Assembly: GCA_001574975.1 (NCBI GenBank)
Contig: KQ965864.1
Location: 5,543 to 49,645 of the forward strand
Direction of reading: 5' to 3'
DNA: 44,103 nucleotides
Origin: Gonapodya prolifera JEL478
Taxonomy: Eukaryota; Monoblepharomycota; Monoblepharidomycetes; Monoblepharidales; Gonapodyaceae
Shown here: positions 20,976-36,036 of the stretch, one piece after another
Position numbering within the stretch: position 1 is the stretch's first letter
Layout of the letters: every line of letters starts with the position of its first letter
Program-made: the position numbers and the translations under genes
The notes under the pieces: model-generated
Database searches by the model: none
What the model saw: the letters and a program-made list of their open reading frames with translations, nothing else
What the model was told of the DNA's origin: nothing

Positions 20976-22738
20976 TCACATCCTTTTGACTTTCTCTTTG
21001 AGGGCCAAACACGCCTCATCCGCCCGTGCAAGTGTGTCGATCAGGAGGAGCAGACGCGGGGACGGCGTTTCGACCAGGATCTGGTCGGTTATGAGAAGGG
21101 GCTTGTCGGAAGTGAATCTGGGGATGGCGGGAGGGTTTCAGATCAATACACACGATCAGGTCAAACTGGGGTCGAGACGACTGCCTAAGCCATGTAATCT
21201 CCAGTTCCCGCTCCTGGACCACACACGGATAGCCGTGGTGGCAAGCACCAGTCCTCGTTCTCTTAGCACTCCATTCACACCCAGAGCCCCGGTGTAATCC
21301 CCGAGAGACGGAGAGAACCACACCCTGCAAATTGCTCCGACCCGCCACTTAACACGTCCGACATGATCCAGCCCCGTCGTCCCCCCAATTCCGCCAGAAG
21401 AACTCACCTCCCTCCTCCTCCAGCGCCTCCTTTCAGCCGCGTAAGCACCTTCCCCCTGCCCACGCTCAAGAAGCCCTGCTCCTCGACGCCCATGACGGAC
21501 ACGACGAGGGACGCGTTATTGACGTAGATTTCGAGGACGAGGTCGGAGGGGAGGGTGGGAGTAAAGAGCTGGTGTGTGCGGGGGGGAGGGGGGGGAGGGG
21601 AGGAATGATGAGTCAGGGCAATGGACAAGGCAACGAAGCCGGGGAGAAATCACTTTGCTGTCGCAGTCGCGGTTGGGGAAGAGCAACGTTTCGTCGATAT
21701 TGAGCAGGGAGAATTTGGCGTTGCGGATGAAGTCGGATACGTGGGTGATTACCTGGTTCGAGGTGAGGTGAGGACGAGAGCGGGGATGGGGGAAGGGAAG
21801 AGGGACCGAGCCTACCTCGAGCAAAGCGTACTTGTCGAGTAAAATCGTTTCAGGGTGGGACTCGAGCTCGTCGAGTGCGAGGACGAGGTTGTTGCGGACG
21901 TTTTGGACCTTTTGAGCGTGCGAGTGGGGCGGTGGTGGAGGGGAATGTCGCGAGGAGTAAAGAGTTCCAAAGAGAGAACCGCGTACACACCTGCTGTAAC
22001 AGAATCGTGCCTTTTCCTGCCAGCCCCACGCGGTAGGGTTGGCCTCTGTTCACTTTTGGCAGTTTAATCGTCAGGTCCTGTCGCGTTCACCCATCAAACC
22101 GTTCGCCAGCACGTTTTTTGTTACGCGCGTAGGTATTTGTGAGTTTCGCGGAAAGGGAAAGGGAAGATGGAGAGGAGTCTTACCAGTTTGACCACGTTCG
22201 CTCCACTGACGGTCACGGATCCCTTGAGCAGGTCCGACCTATCAAGCGGGCATCGTGTCTCATCTCTCACTTGCGTCGCGTGTAAAAAGGAAAAGTAATG
22301 GAAAACTCACGCTCCGGACGTCGCCGCCAGCGTTAACCCCGGCTCTAAATTCCCCCAAGGAGACACACACCCTGAGCTCGACGCTAGCACGATAGAAAAA
22401 CTGGGAAACAACTCACTTCCTTCTTCGGGGTCGCATGCTTTCAGACTCTCCTACGAGCAGGGTTGAGGCAGGTAATCGTTAGCATCGCATCGCCTCTAGG
22501 CAGCACGAGCATGGTGGGAAGATCGCACCATAACCAGACTCATCAATTCGGCGAGAGCTTGTGGTATGTGCGTGCGCAGGAGCCACGAGCGCTCCGCGCT
22601 CTGCAGTGTCGTCGTTGCAACGGAACGGATAGGAAAAGTGAGCTGCATCGAGGCGGAACAGCCATCGCGTCTATCGCCACGCACCAGCGCTTCCTCTTCC
22701 TTCGCCAGAACGTCGTCCTCGTTCATGTCGAGGTTCAT
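20976..22738 (-). CDS. RAV2: Rav2/Rogdi family protein (RAVE complex, V-ATPase assembly)
   Basis: Rav2/Rogdi is the accessory subunit of the RAVE/rabconnectin complex that reassembles V1 onto V0 of the vacuolar ATPase. Twelve exons fit in phase, minus strand: 22738-22685, 22600-22529, 22450-22417, 22371-22311, 22238-22184, 22077-21991, 21908-21816, 21752-21654, 21568-21408, 21324-21249, 21213-21152 and 21117-20976, giving about 331 residues. Family landmarks in order: 'AERSWLLRTHIPQALAEL', 'LLKGSVTVSGANVVKLDLTI', 'KLPKVNRGQPYRV', 'QQVQNVRNNLVLALDELE', 'LFTPTLPSDLVLEIYVNNAS', and a C-terminal helix 'LLLLIDTLARADEACLALKE'. The exon 10-12 region is the weakest. It needs two introns of only 35 and 34 nt, and the product is somewhat longer than human ROGDI, so a small extra intron may be missed. 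Confidence 0.78.
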
Positions 22739-22884
22739 ATGGGTGACAAATCGAGGAGGTGATGGTCTTGTTTAGGACACTGCAAGGATCGCCAAAATAA
22801 TAATGACAAATATGAACGAATTAATGTATCGCATTCAAATCCACATAGTGCAACAAAAGGTGTATATACAAAGCGGCAATTTCT

Positions 22885-25485
22885 CTACTTTCCCCCCACA
22901 GCCAAGGCTCTCAACAAGTCCATGGGCTCCATCGGCTGGGTGGTTCCCCGAGACTCTCTGGCCTCGATCGCGCCCGCAATGTGCTCGAATAGGTCGTCAG
23001 CATACCGCATCGCGATGTCTTGGATGGAGTATATCTTGTGTACCGTGTTTTGGTACCGGTGAACCTGGAGTCGGGAACAACGGGGTGGGCCTGACGTCAG
23101 AACACCCAGAAAGTCTAACAAGGCTGCACCCCAGCGACAACTCACCGATAACCTCAAATCTTCACACTCCTGCTGAACGTCCTTGCCGCAGTTCTGCACA
23201 TCCTCCTCCACGCTCCTCGTACCCTCCTTGCCGGCCGTTGACCCGTCCTCCTCAAGATACTCTTTCACAAACTCCCTGTCGTTCAAATTCAACGCACTCA
23301 GATCAATCTCGGCCTCCTCAGCGGTAAAAGGACGGTCCTTGACGGGGAAGGCGTCCACCGTCCGAGCATGGTTCATGATCACGTCCTTGTTCAGAGCGTC
23401 CCAGGCACGTTCTTCCTCTTCAAGTCTTTATGGGGGAATAGGACGGGGCGGGTTTGCGAGTACGGAAAATGATGTGGTAGAAGAGCGAGCGAAGGGGCAT
23501 TTGAGACCATTAACTCGCCCTAACAGAAACCAACCACAACTCACATCCTAATCTCCTCCTCCGTCTCCCGAATCCTCTCCATCACCTCAACGTTTTGCGG
23601 GTTGGGCTTCGGCTTGGCCTGTTGTGTACCGGCGCGATCCTGCACGATACAAAAGGCACCCGGTTTGAGCGCACGCTCTTGTAACACCCGAACGCACCCG
23701 ACTCTTAGGCGATAGCACTCACACTTCGACTGTGCTCCCACGTTACGTCTGTCTTCTTGTTCATCAGGTTCTCCAGGACACGCTGCTGGGCCTTCATAAC
23801 TGATACGGATAGGACAATGAGTCACCATAGCTACCTCGTCCACCTTTTCGCCCCCACATGGACCTCAACTCACTCGCAATCTCATTCTCGGTCGGTCCCG
23901 TTACCGCTGCTCCCCCGGCCTTGCCACCCGCCCTCTGCTCGCACCGATCCTTGGTCTGCTTCGCAAGCATGTCAGCGCCCCACATCAACAGCGTCCGCAT
24001 GCGAATCGGGTCCGGAAGCTCGGGGTTGATGTGGCGGTACCACTCCGAGGGCGATATGTCAGGGTGCGGGGGCGCTGGTGTTGTGCAAGTGCGGGTGCAG
24101 TTTCGTGCAGTACATGACCGTGTCAAAACCCAAACACACCGCACAAACAATCACCGCCACCAGAAAAAAACGAACCTCTCAAGTTGCCATGCATCGAACT
24201 GGTCCTGCGTCCCCGACTGCCCAAACTGCTCCTCCGCCCCGCCTCCTCCCGCATCGCCTTGTTCCTCTTGATTGCCGGAGTCTCGCTCCCAGCGAGGGGT
24301 ACTTCGCCGTCCAAGAACGCCATTTCGGAGGCCGGGACGCGCGGGTGGGTGATGGAGAGGGTGGATTGGGTGGCGACGGCGAGCGAGAGTGCGATTTGAG
24401 ACGAAGATGGTTTCTGGGTGAATGGGAAGTCGGAGCAAGGGGTGAGGTGGTTGGGGTTAGCATTTAACACGACCCGCGACAGGGAAATCGACTGGCCTGG
24501 CGCCGGACAGTCGCACCTCGACATCTTTTAGCGACACAGGCGGTTCCTTACTCTTCTCTTTCTCCCTTTCCTTTTCCTTTTCCTTCTCTTTCTCCCTTTG
24601 TCTCATCCGGGCGTCCTCCCCCTCCACATCGTCCAGCGTCTCCAAAGGCCCCTTCGGTGCGGTCAGCGTCTTGCGCCGGCTCGAGTGCGCAGCGACTTGC
24701 TTCCACCCGCTCGTGGGTGGTGGTGCGAGTTGCGCGTCCTTTAGTACGGTGGAGGCGGCGTGTTGGGCGTCGAGGGCGGACGTGTTGGGTTTCTTGCCTT
24801 TGGTAGGTACGGCCGCGGATGGTTTCGGCGTAGACGGTGCAACAGGCTCAGCAAGGGAGTTTTCAAGTTCGTCAAGAGTCATTAATTGGTCTAGATTGCG
24901 AAGGAAATCGTGTAAGATAGCGGCTCGTGACATGGGCCGAACGCGTAGGATTGGAGCCAAAAAGAATGCGAGGCCTGGGAACCCTCCTCCTCGCAGCGCC
25001 GCCCGTCGGCCTAGGCTATATACTTACCGGATTTCAATTGCACAAACTGGCGAACGCGGGGTTCTAATGTCAGCAACGGGACCTACCCCAGAGACACCAC
25101 GTCTCACCTTCCTGCCCTTCCTCTTAACAACCTTCATTTGCTCCGCGTCAGGACCCGTCTCCTCCCTCTTCCTCTTCCCCCCCGCAGGTGCCACGTCCGC
25201 GTCCTCGTCTGCCGCCTTCATCGCCATCACAACCTCCTTCACCTCCGCCACTGATTCTGCCCGATTCGCGGGCGGATCCACGCGCACACGTTCCTGCGTC
25301 ACCGCAGGCTTTCGATCGACATCGCCCTTTCCCTTTTTCGGCGCAACGGGGCGCACCGTCCCCTGCTTCTGCGTGGTTGTCTTTGCGGTGAGTTCGTCCT
25401 CGGAGTCGCCGCCTCCCACCGCAATGGGCGAATTCGACTGTTTTTGCGTCTTTGCGTTCGTTTTGGCGACGCGCTTGGGGGGCAT
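22885..25485 (-). CDS. DSN1: Dsn1/Mis13, kinetochore MIND (Mis12) complex subunit
   Basis: Dsn1 is one of four subunits of the Mis12/MIND complex linking centromeric chromatin to the outer kinetochore. Nine exons fit in phase, minus strand: 25485-25108, 25046-25028, 24890-24517, 24413-24176, 24074-23874, 23799-23723, 23639-23545, 23425-23146 and 23064-22885, giving 613 residues. The family signature is unmistakable: 'RRSSLGSRGRRTSSMHGNLR' (the basic, Aurora-site-like motif), then 'SEWYRHINPELPDPIRMRTL' and 'LMWGA', then coiled-coil 'PKPNPQNVEVMERIRETEEE', 'LEEEERAWDALN', and a C-terminal helix 'MDLLRALAVGGK'. The first ~200 residues are basic/acidic and disordered, with a Lys-Glu-Arg repeat tract near residue 240. 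Exon 2 is only 19 nt. The start was chosen at 'MPPKRVAKTNAK'. A later ATG at 24933 was rejected because it falls inside an intron. Confidence 0.9.
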
Positions 25486-26368
25486 CGTCGATGGAAAGTC
25501 GAGTTTGGCACGTTGGAGGGAACTCACGGGTAGTGCAGGGTCCTCCTCACCTGAATCATTCACTTCATTTCAGAGCCTGTCAATAATCTCATTAAGTGAA
25601 ATTTGCTACGTATTCTTCATATCATTTGGCGATTTGAATTCGATGGAACTTCTCATCAGGAGAAAACGTTCGCTTCCTATTTCACGCTCGTCTCGCAAAT
25701 GACCTCTCCCATCGCTCACTTCTCGCCCCTCGGCTTGCGTTTCACGCCTCATGTTTCACGTCCTTGCCTCAGTCTCTCTCCAAAAACACCGTTTGTCAAT
25801 AGCAACAGTACGAAAACCCGTAGGGTCGGGTCCCCCGTCAATCACTTGCCACCGGTGCCGGTACGACGTTTTCATTGGCTTAAGTAGAACGCAAAGATAC
25901 CCTCTTAGCACTCTGCAACTCCGTCGGTACGCTGACCACGGACAGCAATAGTTCGGTGGCACCGAGGTGCTTCGCTAGTGTCTCGAGAGCGCCCTTTCCA
26001 CGAAGGACCCCGACTTGTCTGGAACCACCTTTGCTTCACGCGTTCGCCCTTATCGGTGCTCCCGCGATGCTTGAAGGTGATCCGGCCCTAGCGCAACCAT
26101 GTTCGGGGAAACCGCGATGGACCCAGCTGATGAATCAGCCAAGCCGCAGACTCCCGCCTTTGTCTCCCCCACCCCCGCCGTCAGAGTCCGCCGCAACTGG
26201 GACACGACAAGTGGTGAATTGCGGCGAAAGCAAATGTGAGACCGTGCACCACACATTTTTAACAAAGAAAACTGGTACCCCCGTCTCACCTGACATCAAA
26301 AATCCAATTAAAATCATTACAGAAAAGAAATTAGCTACATTTGCCCACAAGGCATTCTATGCGATACC
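25486..26368. other. Intergenic between MCM4 (3' end) and DSN1 (5' end)
   Basis: No gene is clearly supported. The region upstream of DSN1 holds possible leader introns: GTGAGGAGG after 25551 and GTGAGTTCC near 25526 on the minus strand. The 251-aa plus-strand frame (25956-26711) that crosses into MCM4 is a shadow. Confidence 0.5.
26099..26239 (+). CDS. Possible small ORF of 46 residues
   Basis: ATG 26099 opens 'MFGETAMDPADESAKPQTPA' and ends in 'RRNWDTTSGELRRKQM' before TGA. The composition is protein-like. A GTGAGA donor overlaps the stop, so it could be a first exon, but I found no convincing downstream exon before it runs antisense into MCM4. There is no family match. It may well be spurious. 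Confidence 0.2.
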   Translation: MFGETAMDPADESAKPQTPAFVSPTPAVRVRRNWDTTSGELRRKQM

Positions 26369-30058
<3,690 letters not shown>

Positions 30059-30528
30059 CAGACGTGATTCGAGGGAAACGGGGAGCCACGCGGAGGCAGT
30101 TCAATCAATTAGTGTCAATTTGAGGATTTTCTTACATTGTTGGTGAGGTTCTGCGGCGGAATCGCGGGAATCAATCCGCAATGTGTGGAATGTTTGAAAG
30201 GGACACCGAACGATGGCATTTCGTTACTATAGTAACAAGTGCCACCAAACCATTTCAAAATCCTCCCAACGAGATAGTTGGATATATTTACTTTCACACA
30301 GCACCTATAAGTACCACTTCCGTTGCTGAAAATCTCCTACTTTTTCAAAGTTCGCACAGAGCCATCCTAGAATAATAATCAATGATTTTAATTATCTTCA
30401 ACTTGTTTTGATTTCTGTAGTTGGTGGACAGTGCGTACAAATTCTCTTGACATCTTGCCACGTTCTGACTCACGATCGCACGCCCAACTCCTGCACGGAA
30501 CTCCCATCGGCACCTCGCACTCGCCCGT
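30059..30528. promoter_or_regulatory. Divergent promoter region of MCM4 and COA3
   Basis: The two start codons (30058 minus, 30529 plus) face away across 470 bp. I looked for a consensus MluI cell-cycle box (ACGCGT) that would fit MCM4 and saw none. The call rests on gene layout only. Confidence 0.45.
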
Positions 30529-31129
30529 ATGTCCGACACTTCTTCTCCCGCAAAGCACAAGCCGCTGACAACGGGCCACTTCTTCTCAAACGAACGTCCG
30601 GCCGCGTCGGGTGCTGACCATCTCCAGGTGCGATCCTCGTGGTCCTGTTTTTTTTTTTCACGGAACGGTGATTGACATTTTTTCCACAATGATAGCCTCT
30701 TCGGACACCAAAGGGCATGCCGCGCGCTTCCTTGCCTAAAATGAAGGCAGCATTTCCCAAACCTCCTCTCCCACGGGCACCATCTGTAGCGGACGCTCTG
30801 TCGCAGGTCAAATTTGATCCGGAAGGATGGACTGATGCTGCGAGGCGGGCGCAACTGGATAAAATCAGGGTCTATCGAACAAGGTGAGTGGATCAATACC
30901 AAATGATACGGTCTTGTAGATTGAAACCACCTCGCCACCCGCTAGAAACGTCATCACTGGCGCGTTCATCTCAGTTTTTACAGCTGGAGTGTACTGGTAC
31001 ACGATTTCGGCCACGAGGCAAGAAGTAAGCTGTTGCCGTGTCTGCCAATTTCGAGCTTCTCCAATCGCCACGACCCTTTGCGTACAGGACTTGGATAAAC
31101 TGCCACTTCCCGAAGTGAAAAAAGAATGA
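30529..31129 (+). CDS. COA3: COA3 (COX25/CCDC56), cytochrome c oxidase assembly factor
   Basis: COA3 is a small single-span protein of the mitochondrial inner membrane that binds newly made Cox1 and couples its translation to assembly. Exons 30529-30627, 30696-30883, 30946-31024 and 31088-31129 fit in phase, giving 135 residues. The core motif 'KIRVYRTRNVITGAF' leads into one transmembrane segment ('FISVFTAGVYWYTISA'), followed by the acidic tail 'TRQEDLDKLPLPEVKKE'. This is the order seen in the family. The N-terminus ('MSDTSSPAKHKPLTTG') is longer than in yeast and basic. The gene is convergent with the next one (stop-to-stop 211 bp). Confidence 0.88.
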
Positions 31130-31340
31130 AATGAGGCCTGGTTTCGCACATTCCAACTGTCCGAACAGCTTGTATTTGGCACGATTGGTCATAGAAGGTG
31201 TCGTAATATAGTTAGACCTTCAACATTAGTTCTGCACCATCCCTCGCCGTGGGAAGTCCCAAAATTGCCGACGGGGTGGCGCATATCAGATGCATGATTC
31301 CGAAATAGCACACATCTGCAAGACTGAGGACCGAGCTCCA

Positions 31341-32093
31341 TCAATCCGTCAAATCAGCTTGCATCAGCTGGTCAAACTGGAACGGAACCCAACGTAAACG
31401 ATAAAATCTGCGTCGAAATCGTGCAAGTTACAGCTCACCTGAGCCTTGAGCTCCTCAATTCTCAATCCTATCCGCCGCTTCACCTCGTTCTTGCCACCTT
31501 CCGACGATACTCGCTCCAGCAGGGAGTCAAACCGAGCAAGGACTGCGTCAACGGCCTGACAGCGAAAGAGGGGGTTTACAAGGAATCTGTGGGGTCGACC
31601 GTGTCCACATAATGCTCACCTCATGTGCCGTCTTCTTTTCTTCGTTGTAGTAGACAGTACCCTTCGATTCCAGCGCATAATCCAACTAATAAATCGGGCC
31701 AGATGTCAATGCAGAAGCAGAAATCCGCGAGAAGTGGCATCGTCGGAAAATAAGTTATCAAAAGAAGAGCGCCTGTGAGAAATCGACGTGTGACGACGTT
31801 CTTGCGAGGCCATTGAAGGCATCTTCACGTACCTCGTCCTTTGCGGTCGCATAAAGGTCCGTTATGGCCTCAATTTCAGCATCGATGTCCACGATCTCGT
31901 CTTTCCCAGCGCTGGAAAACAGTTGTCTTTCCGAGAATCTCCTGGGCAGGTCTCCGATTGTCAATCTTCGACTCAATTGTAAGGTTGCCAAGGAGCCAAC
32001 ATTTGAAAGCCCGCGAGAGGGTGACGCGAAGCCACGGTAAGAGTGGACCCGGTTAGTGATGCGAGACGCTCTAAGCAGGATCGGAGCTCGCAT
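31341..32093 (-). CDS. Small protein with mitochondrial presequence, function unknown
   Basis: Exons 32093-31833, 31685-31620, 31555-31439 and 31376-31341 (minus) fit in phase, giving 159 residues. The N-terminus 'MRAPILLRASRITNRVHSYR' is Arg/Ser/Leu-rich without acidic residues for about 65 positions, which is typical of a matrix-targeting presequence. The rest is helical and charged: 'DIDAEIEAITDLYATAKDE', 'LDYALESKGTVYYNEEKKTA', 'AVDAVLARFDSLLERV' and 'RRIGLRIEELKAQFDQLMQA'. The heptad-like spacing suggests a short coiled coil. I do not recognise a characterised family. The spliced frame, presequence and regular intron signals make it a real gene. Intron 1 (147 nt) is longer than its neighbours. 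Confidence 0.75.
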
Positions 32094-32332
32094 CGCTTCG
32101 TTCACAGCGGATTGGAGAGGCTGCAAGATGCCAACGACCACAGCCCCGCACTGATGCTTATGAGAGTTCCACTGGTAGTCATTGAAAGAGGAAGTTCCCC
32201 ACAAATGAATTCGACTCGAGCAATATAATGTGTGTCAGTGCGATAGCTATGGCTTCTCACGGAAACTCAACTGATGCGATACAAATATATTTGATCCGTG
32301 CCTAACCAAGTCATGCGTCATACATCAAACGA

Positions 32333-33673
32333 TCATGACCCAATAAGCGGTGTCGTCTCGTTAACATCGATTGCCGAGTCTCCTACCGGTAGTCGGCGTT
32401 CCCTTCCACCCAATCCTGTTCCGGTACTCTCGCTCGATGCACCCCCGTTCTCGTCCACTTCCTCTTCAAAGTGATGCTCCGGTACTCCTCCATGTCCCTG
32501 ATACGTATACCACAGCGCCAGACCGAGCAGGATGGACTGGAAGCTTGCGGAAACCACGTAGGACGCCCACGAAGACGGGTTGGTCCCAGGCGTGCTCGCG
32601 ATGAGGATCGCAACAGCAAGTCCGCCAGGGGTTTGAATGCACAGGGAGGAAATGGAAAGGGCGGCAACGTACTGTGGGCGTAACGTGGGTCAAAATTGTA
32701 ATAAACCGTGCTCCTGGGGGAAAGCTCCCGAAGGAACTCGAAGCACTCACTTTAGTCTTCCACGTCTCCCATATCTGCGGCAGCATTTGCAAACAGCTCA
32801 GAATCAAGCTGATCCCTCCCGCGAGCGCCGCGACTGCCGCCGGGGCCTCCGCACCGGGACCGTGGACAGCAAGGAGCACAAACGTGACGACGATGGCAAT
32901 GAAGACGTAGAGCATCTGCGTGAAGGCGACGAAAAGAGCCATGCTGTACGATGGGCTGTACTCCCGATGGGAGGGGGAAGTCGAGAATGGAGTCTGAGGT
33001 GGCTTCTTTGAGTCATCGTACGAGCGACCAAACAGGGTCCATCGCCTCTTGACGGATTCTTGTGAATTTTGCTGATGGCTGACATGTGGGTGGTGCACGT
33101 ATCGAAGATCCACGGGGAAGTATATCATGAAGAGGATGAATCTGAAACGAAAGGTCGTTGAACAACGCGGAGGGTTACGAAAAGGTTCACAGTACTGTTC
33201 TCGTAACGTGGAGGGAATGTACTTACACGGTCTGAAAACTTGCCCACTGTACTAGTACTTGGATGAGTGCGAGTGTGTTTTGGAGGCAGCTCTCGGGAGC
33301 CTTTGATTGGTGTGGTTTGAAGGTTGATAAGATACGAAAAGAACAAAAAGCCTGCAATAGCTCACCCAACGTTCCGTCACACAGCACTTCACGACGGGCG
33401 ACTGCAGCAAAAGCACATTCCACAAGGTTGACGTGGAAGCTATTCCGCCGAAAAGGAAGAATATGGGGGCCAGGCCTTCCGAAGATCGCAAGCGAATAAT
33501 ACGGAGATGCTGCAACGTATACAGCGTCTCTTAGACGGGAAAGGATGGTTCAAAATCCGCTCCTCGGGTCGTACCTGGGGGAGGAACGAAAGGAACGTCC
33601 CAACGGTAATGGTCAGCGATACGGCTATCTTGGTGGGCGAGATGGGAGAAACATCTGTTGCGAGGAGGGTCAT
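32333..33673 (-). CDS. PQ-loop repeat membrane protein
   Basis: PQ-loop proteins are seven-helix membrane proteins, several of which export amino acids from the vacuole or lysosome; the substrate here is unknown. Exons 33673-33575, 33509-33366, 33300-33227, 33141-32751 and 32671-32333 (minus) fit in phase, giving 348 residues. The first PQ loop spans 'FLSFLPQHLRIIRLRSSEGL', the second 'LILSCLQMLPQIWETWKTK', with 'YVAALSISSLCIQTPGGLAV' after it. Hydrophobic helices follow each. A ~55-residue hydrophilic loop with several SP/TP sites ('SKKPPQTPFSTSPSHREY') separates the halves. The tail is acidic and ends 'DVNETTPLIGS', containing a dileucine-type TPLI sorting motif that fits a vacuolar location. 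An upstream frame to about 34020 lacks splice support and is treated as leader. Confidence 0.85.
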
Positions 33674-34325
33674 AAGCCGTCAGATGCGATACTCCGGAGA
33701 AAATGGGGGAAATCGCTCAACGGTGAGGAATGAAGAGTTCCCAAAAGGCGAGAGATCCAACGCTCGCCAGGAGACAGGATAGCCACGAAAATGACCAGCT
33801 TCCGGCTTTCTGAACGCCGATATGCTCCACTTAGCGACCCACCACTGCCCTGTCGTAAACAACCTTCCTCTGGATCGGCGTTCGTCCCCCTACCCTGAAG
33901 CCCCGCCAAACGAAACCCACATGCGTCGCACGTTCCCTCCGCAGCACCCAGGACCCCGTCAGCGTTCCAGAGCTCCATGGACGACGCAGCTTGGGCGACT
34001 TGGGGTTTTAATGAGGACAATTAGCCGTGATTCATCCGATAGCCGCTTCTGGCTCCAGATGGGAACTATTGTTGGAAAAAAAAAAGGATAGATACAGTGA
34101 TATGAATAGAACCATCTTCTCAGGTCAATTTCCTCTTTCGCACTAGCCGGCTCGACGGACTCGATCACCAGTTGAGCTCCATTTTTCCAACGTTTTATAC
34201 GTTCCAGGAGGTGACATGATACCTGATAAGGAGGAAGAACGAAACATGTTGCTGCAGAAAATATACACCATCCATCACGGTTATAACAATGTGGGAACGT
34301 GACGCCAACTAAGTTCCGTTGGCCG
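33674..34325. other. Intergenic between the hydrolase-like gene and the PQ-loop gene
   Basis: Minus-strand frames exist (a 116-aa one at 33670-34020 and a fragment near 34080-34220 containing 'LLERIKRWKNGAQLVIE') but none joins by good splice sites to either neighbour. They may include an unrecognised upstream leader exon of the PQ-loop gene. Confidence 0.4.
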
Positions 34326-35650
34326 TTATTCTGCGGTACTCTGTCCGGGCGACGTCGAAGCGTTCTCGCGATTACGCGCCCACGCGATAATCTGTTCGAA
34401 CTCGTCGAAATATTCCGTGAGATGTCCCTTGTCTGCGGATCAGAGGTAGGTCCCCAAGTTAACGTGTGCGAGCAGATGTTACGCGTAATACTCCAATGAA
34501 ATAACGACGAGGGGAACTCACCCTCCCAGATCTCCAACTCACAGCCAAGTATCTGCTTTGATACGTAACGGGCCATTTCCGGTGTGCAGCCGAGGTCAAG
34601 TGCTCCATGGAACACCTTCACACGAGTACGAACTGCTGAAGACAAAGTGCGACAGAAACCCGTCAGATTCTAAACGATAGAGGCCCCCCACAGCCCCATT
34701 GAAGATCGTATCACGTCCGAGAAATATTCGTGCGTCAAACACACCGGATAGTTCGAACCCCCACTCTTGTCTAAACCACTGAAAGTCCAACAACTGAGAA
34801 GAAGCGAGCTGACCCCGAGAGTGAAGCTCAAGCTGGGTTCTGAGAAAAGAGCATCCCCATGTCGCGATCCCTGCAATGTAGATGACGTGAGCGATCAGCC
34901 GGTGATCAGACGAAAGTCGAAACCCGGTTCGAAAAACCCACGTCGCGTAACGTTCTCGGTCCCGGGGGTGGTATTTTGCCCAGTCAGCCCTACCGCTCCC
35001 AACAGGGTCTTTGGGAAACTCCTTTTCTCCCATTTTCACGATTTGGGCGACTCCCCACGGGATGTTGCGATTCAGGAACGAGGTAAGCTCGAAGGTGGTG
35101 GACATTCCTCGAGTGTGATGGCAGATCCGCGGAGTGCAGGAAAGGTACAGGGAGTAAAAGCATAAAATGCACATCTGCTGCTCAATCTTTGTCGCATTTG
35201 GTGTCGAAGCCGGGCCAACGCAACTGACGATTGCCGCCCCCGTAATACGAGATGACAGGTGGTGCGCGACAGCCTACTAGCACAAACCACGATCAAGTGG
35301 CCTTTTAGAGCGCGGCGATCTCATCGCGGCAAAGCGACAAGCTCAAGATCGCGCGTACGAGAGTGGGGTGACTTCAGGGTTGGGCGACAAAAGACCATTT
35401 CCGGGCGGTTCGAGCACTAACACGTGGAGTTTCTGTGAATGAAGCTCAGCGGTGGACAGAACGAGGTCTTAGCAGTAGCGCGTACCTTTTCTCCACGACG
35501 GGCTTCCAATGCGGCGGGAAAAAGAGCCGTGTGTGTGGTGACCCCGGGGATCGAAACAACGACGCCTTCGATTTCCGAAGAAGGAACTAACGAGTACTCG
35601 TTGTAGCCCAAAGGCCACCAGATTTGAGTGTGTGGGTTGTTCCTTTGTGG
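34326..35650 (-). CDS. Alpha/beta-hydrolase-fold protein, exon model incomplete
   Basis: Pieces of an alpha/beta hydrolase read in order on the minus strand. At about 35640-35490 'GVVVSIPGVTTHTALFPAAL' is the oxyanion-side strand. At about 35434-35350 'KLHVLVLEPPGNGLLSPNPE' is strand 4 with the 'D-x-G-x-G' turn changed to EPPGNG. 'SSQLLDFQWFRQEWGFELS' ends at 34745. Exon 34635-34522 holds 'VKVFHGALDLGCTPEMARYV' with the usual strand-7 Asp region. Exon 34432-34326 gives 'DKGHLTEYFDEFEQIIAWAR' with the catalytic-type His. The last three junctions are in phase. Between about 35350 and 35090 I cannot find a G-x-S-x-G elbow; the nearest match is 'VISYYGGGNRQLRWPG'. Either an exon is misread or the nucleophile is lost. 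Confidence 0.5.
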
Positions 35651-36036
35651 ATAGGAGGAGGGGGCATCATGTGAAAAAATGAGCAGAAGAACGGGCCGAG
35701 CGTTGGACTTGGCAGCGCCCGCCACGAACAAGCGAACCTTGGCTGGATGGGAACTTCTCCGCTGCAAGTTCGGGGTAAACAGACTCGAGCGATGGTGCGA
35801 TGTGCCCGTTTCCCATCGCGGATGTCGAATAATCGGTTTGGCAGTCGGTCGACTGACTTGCAAAGCAAGAAAATTGTCCGTCAAAATATATTGGATAAAC
35901 TGTAAAGGTAAGTGTTTCCAACAAGACTGAATGAAGGAAATTACAAGTGATACCATATTTCAATAATTAGTTTGCTCTGTCCGCGCAATGTTCGTCGTTG
36001 ACAAGCAATGGTCCGCCAACCCATTTCGTTCAGTAG

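Noticed and set aside
24457-24960. Separate gene starting at ATG 24933 upstream of the Dsn1 signature
   Set aside because: The sequence before the acceptor at 24891 behaves as intron, and a phase-consistent path continues from the exon at 25485-25108 through a 19-nt exon.
34740-34760. tRNA T-loop-like GTTCGAACCCC
   Set aside because: No matching acceptor or anticodon arms are found nearby, and the sequence lies in coding sequence of the hydrolase-like gene.
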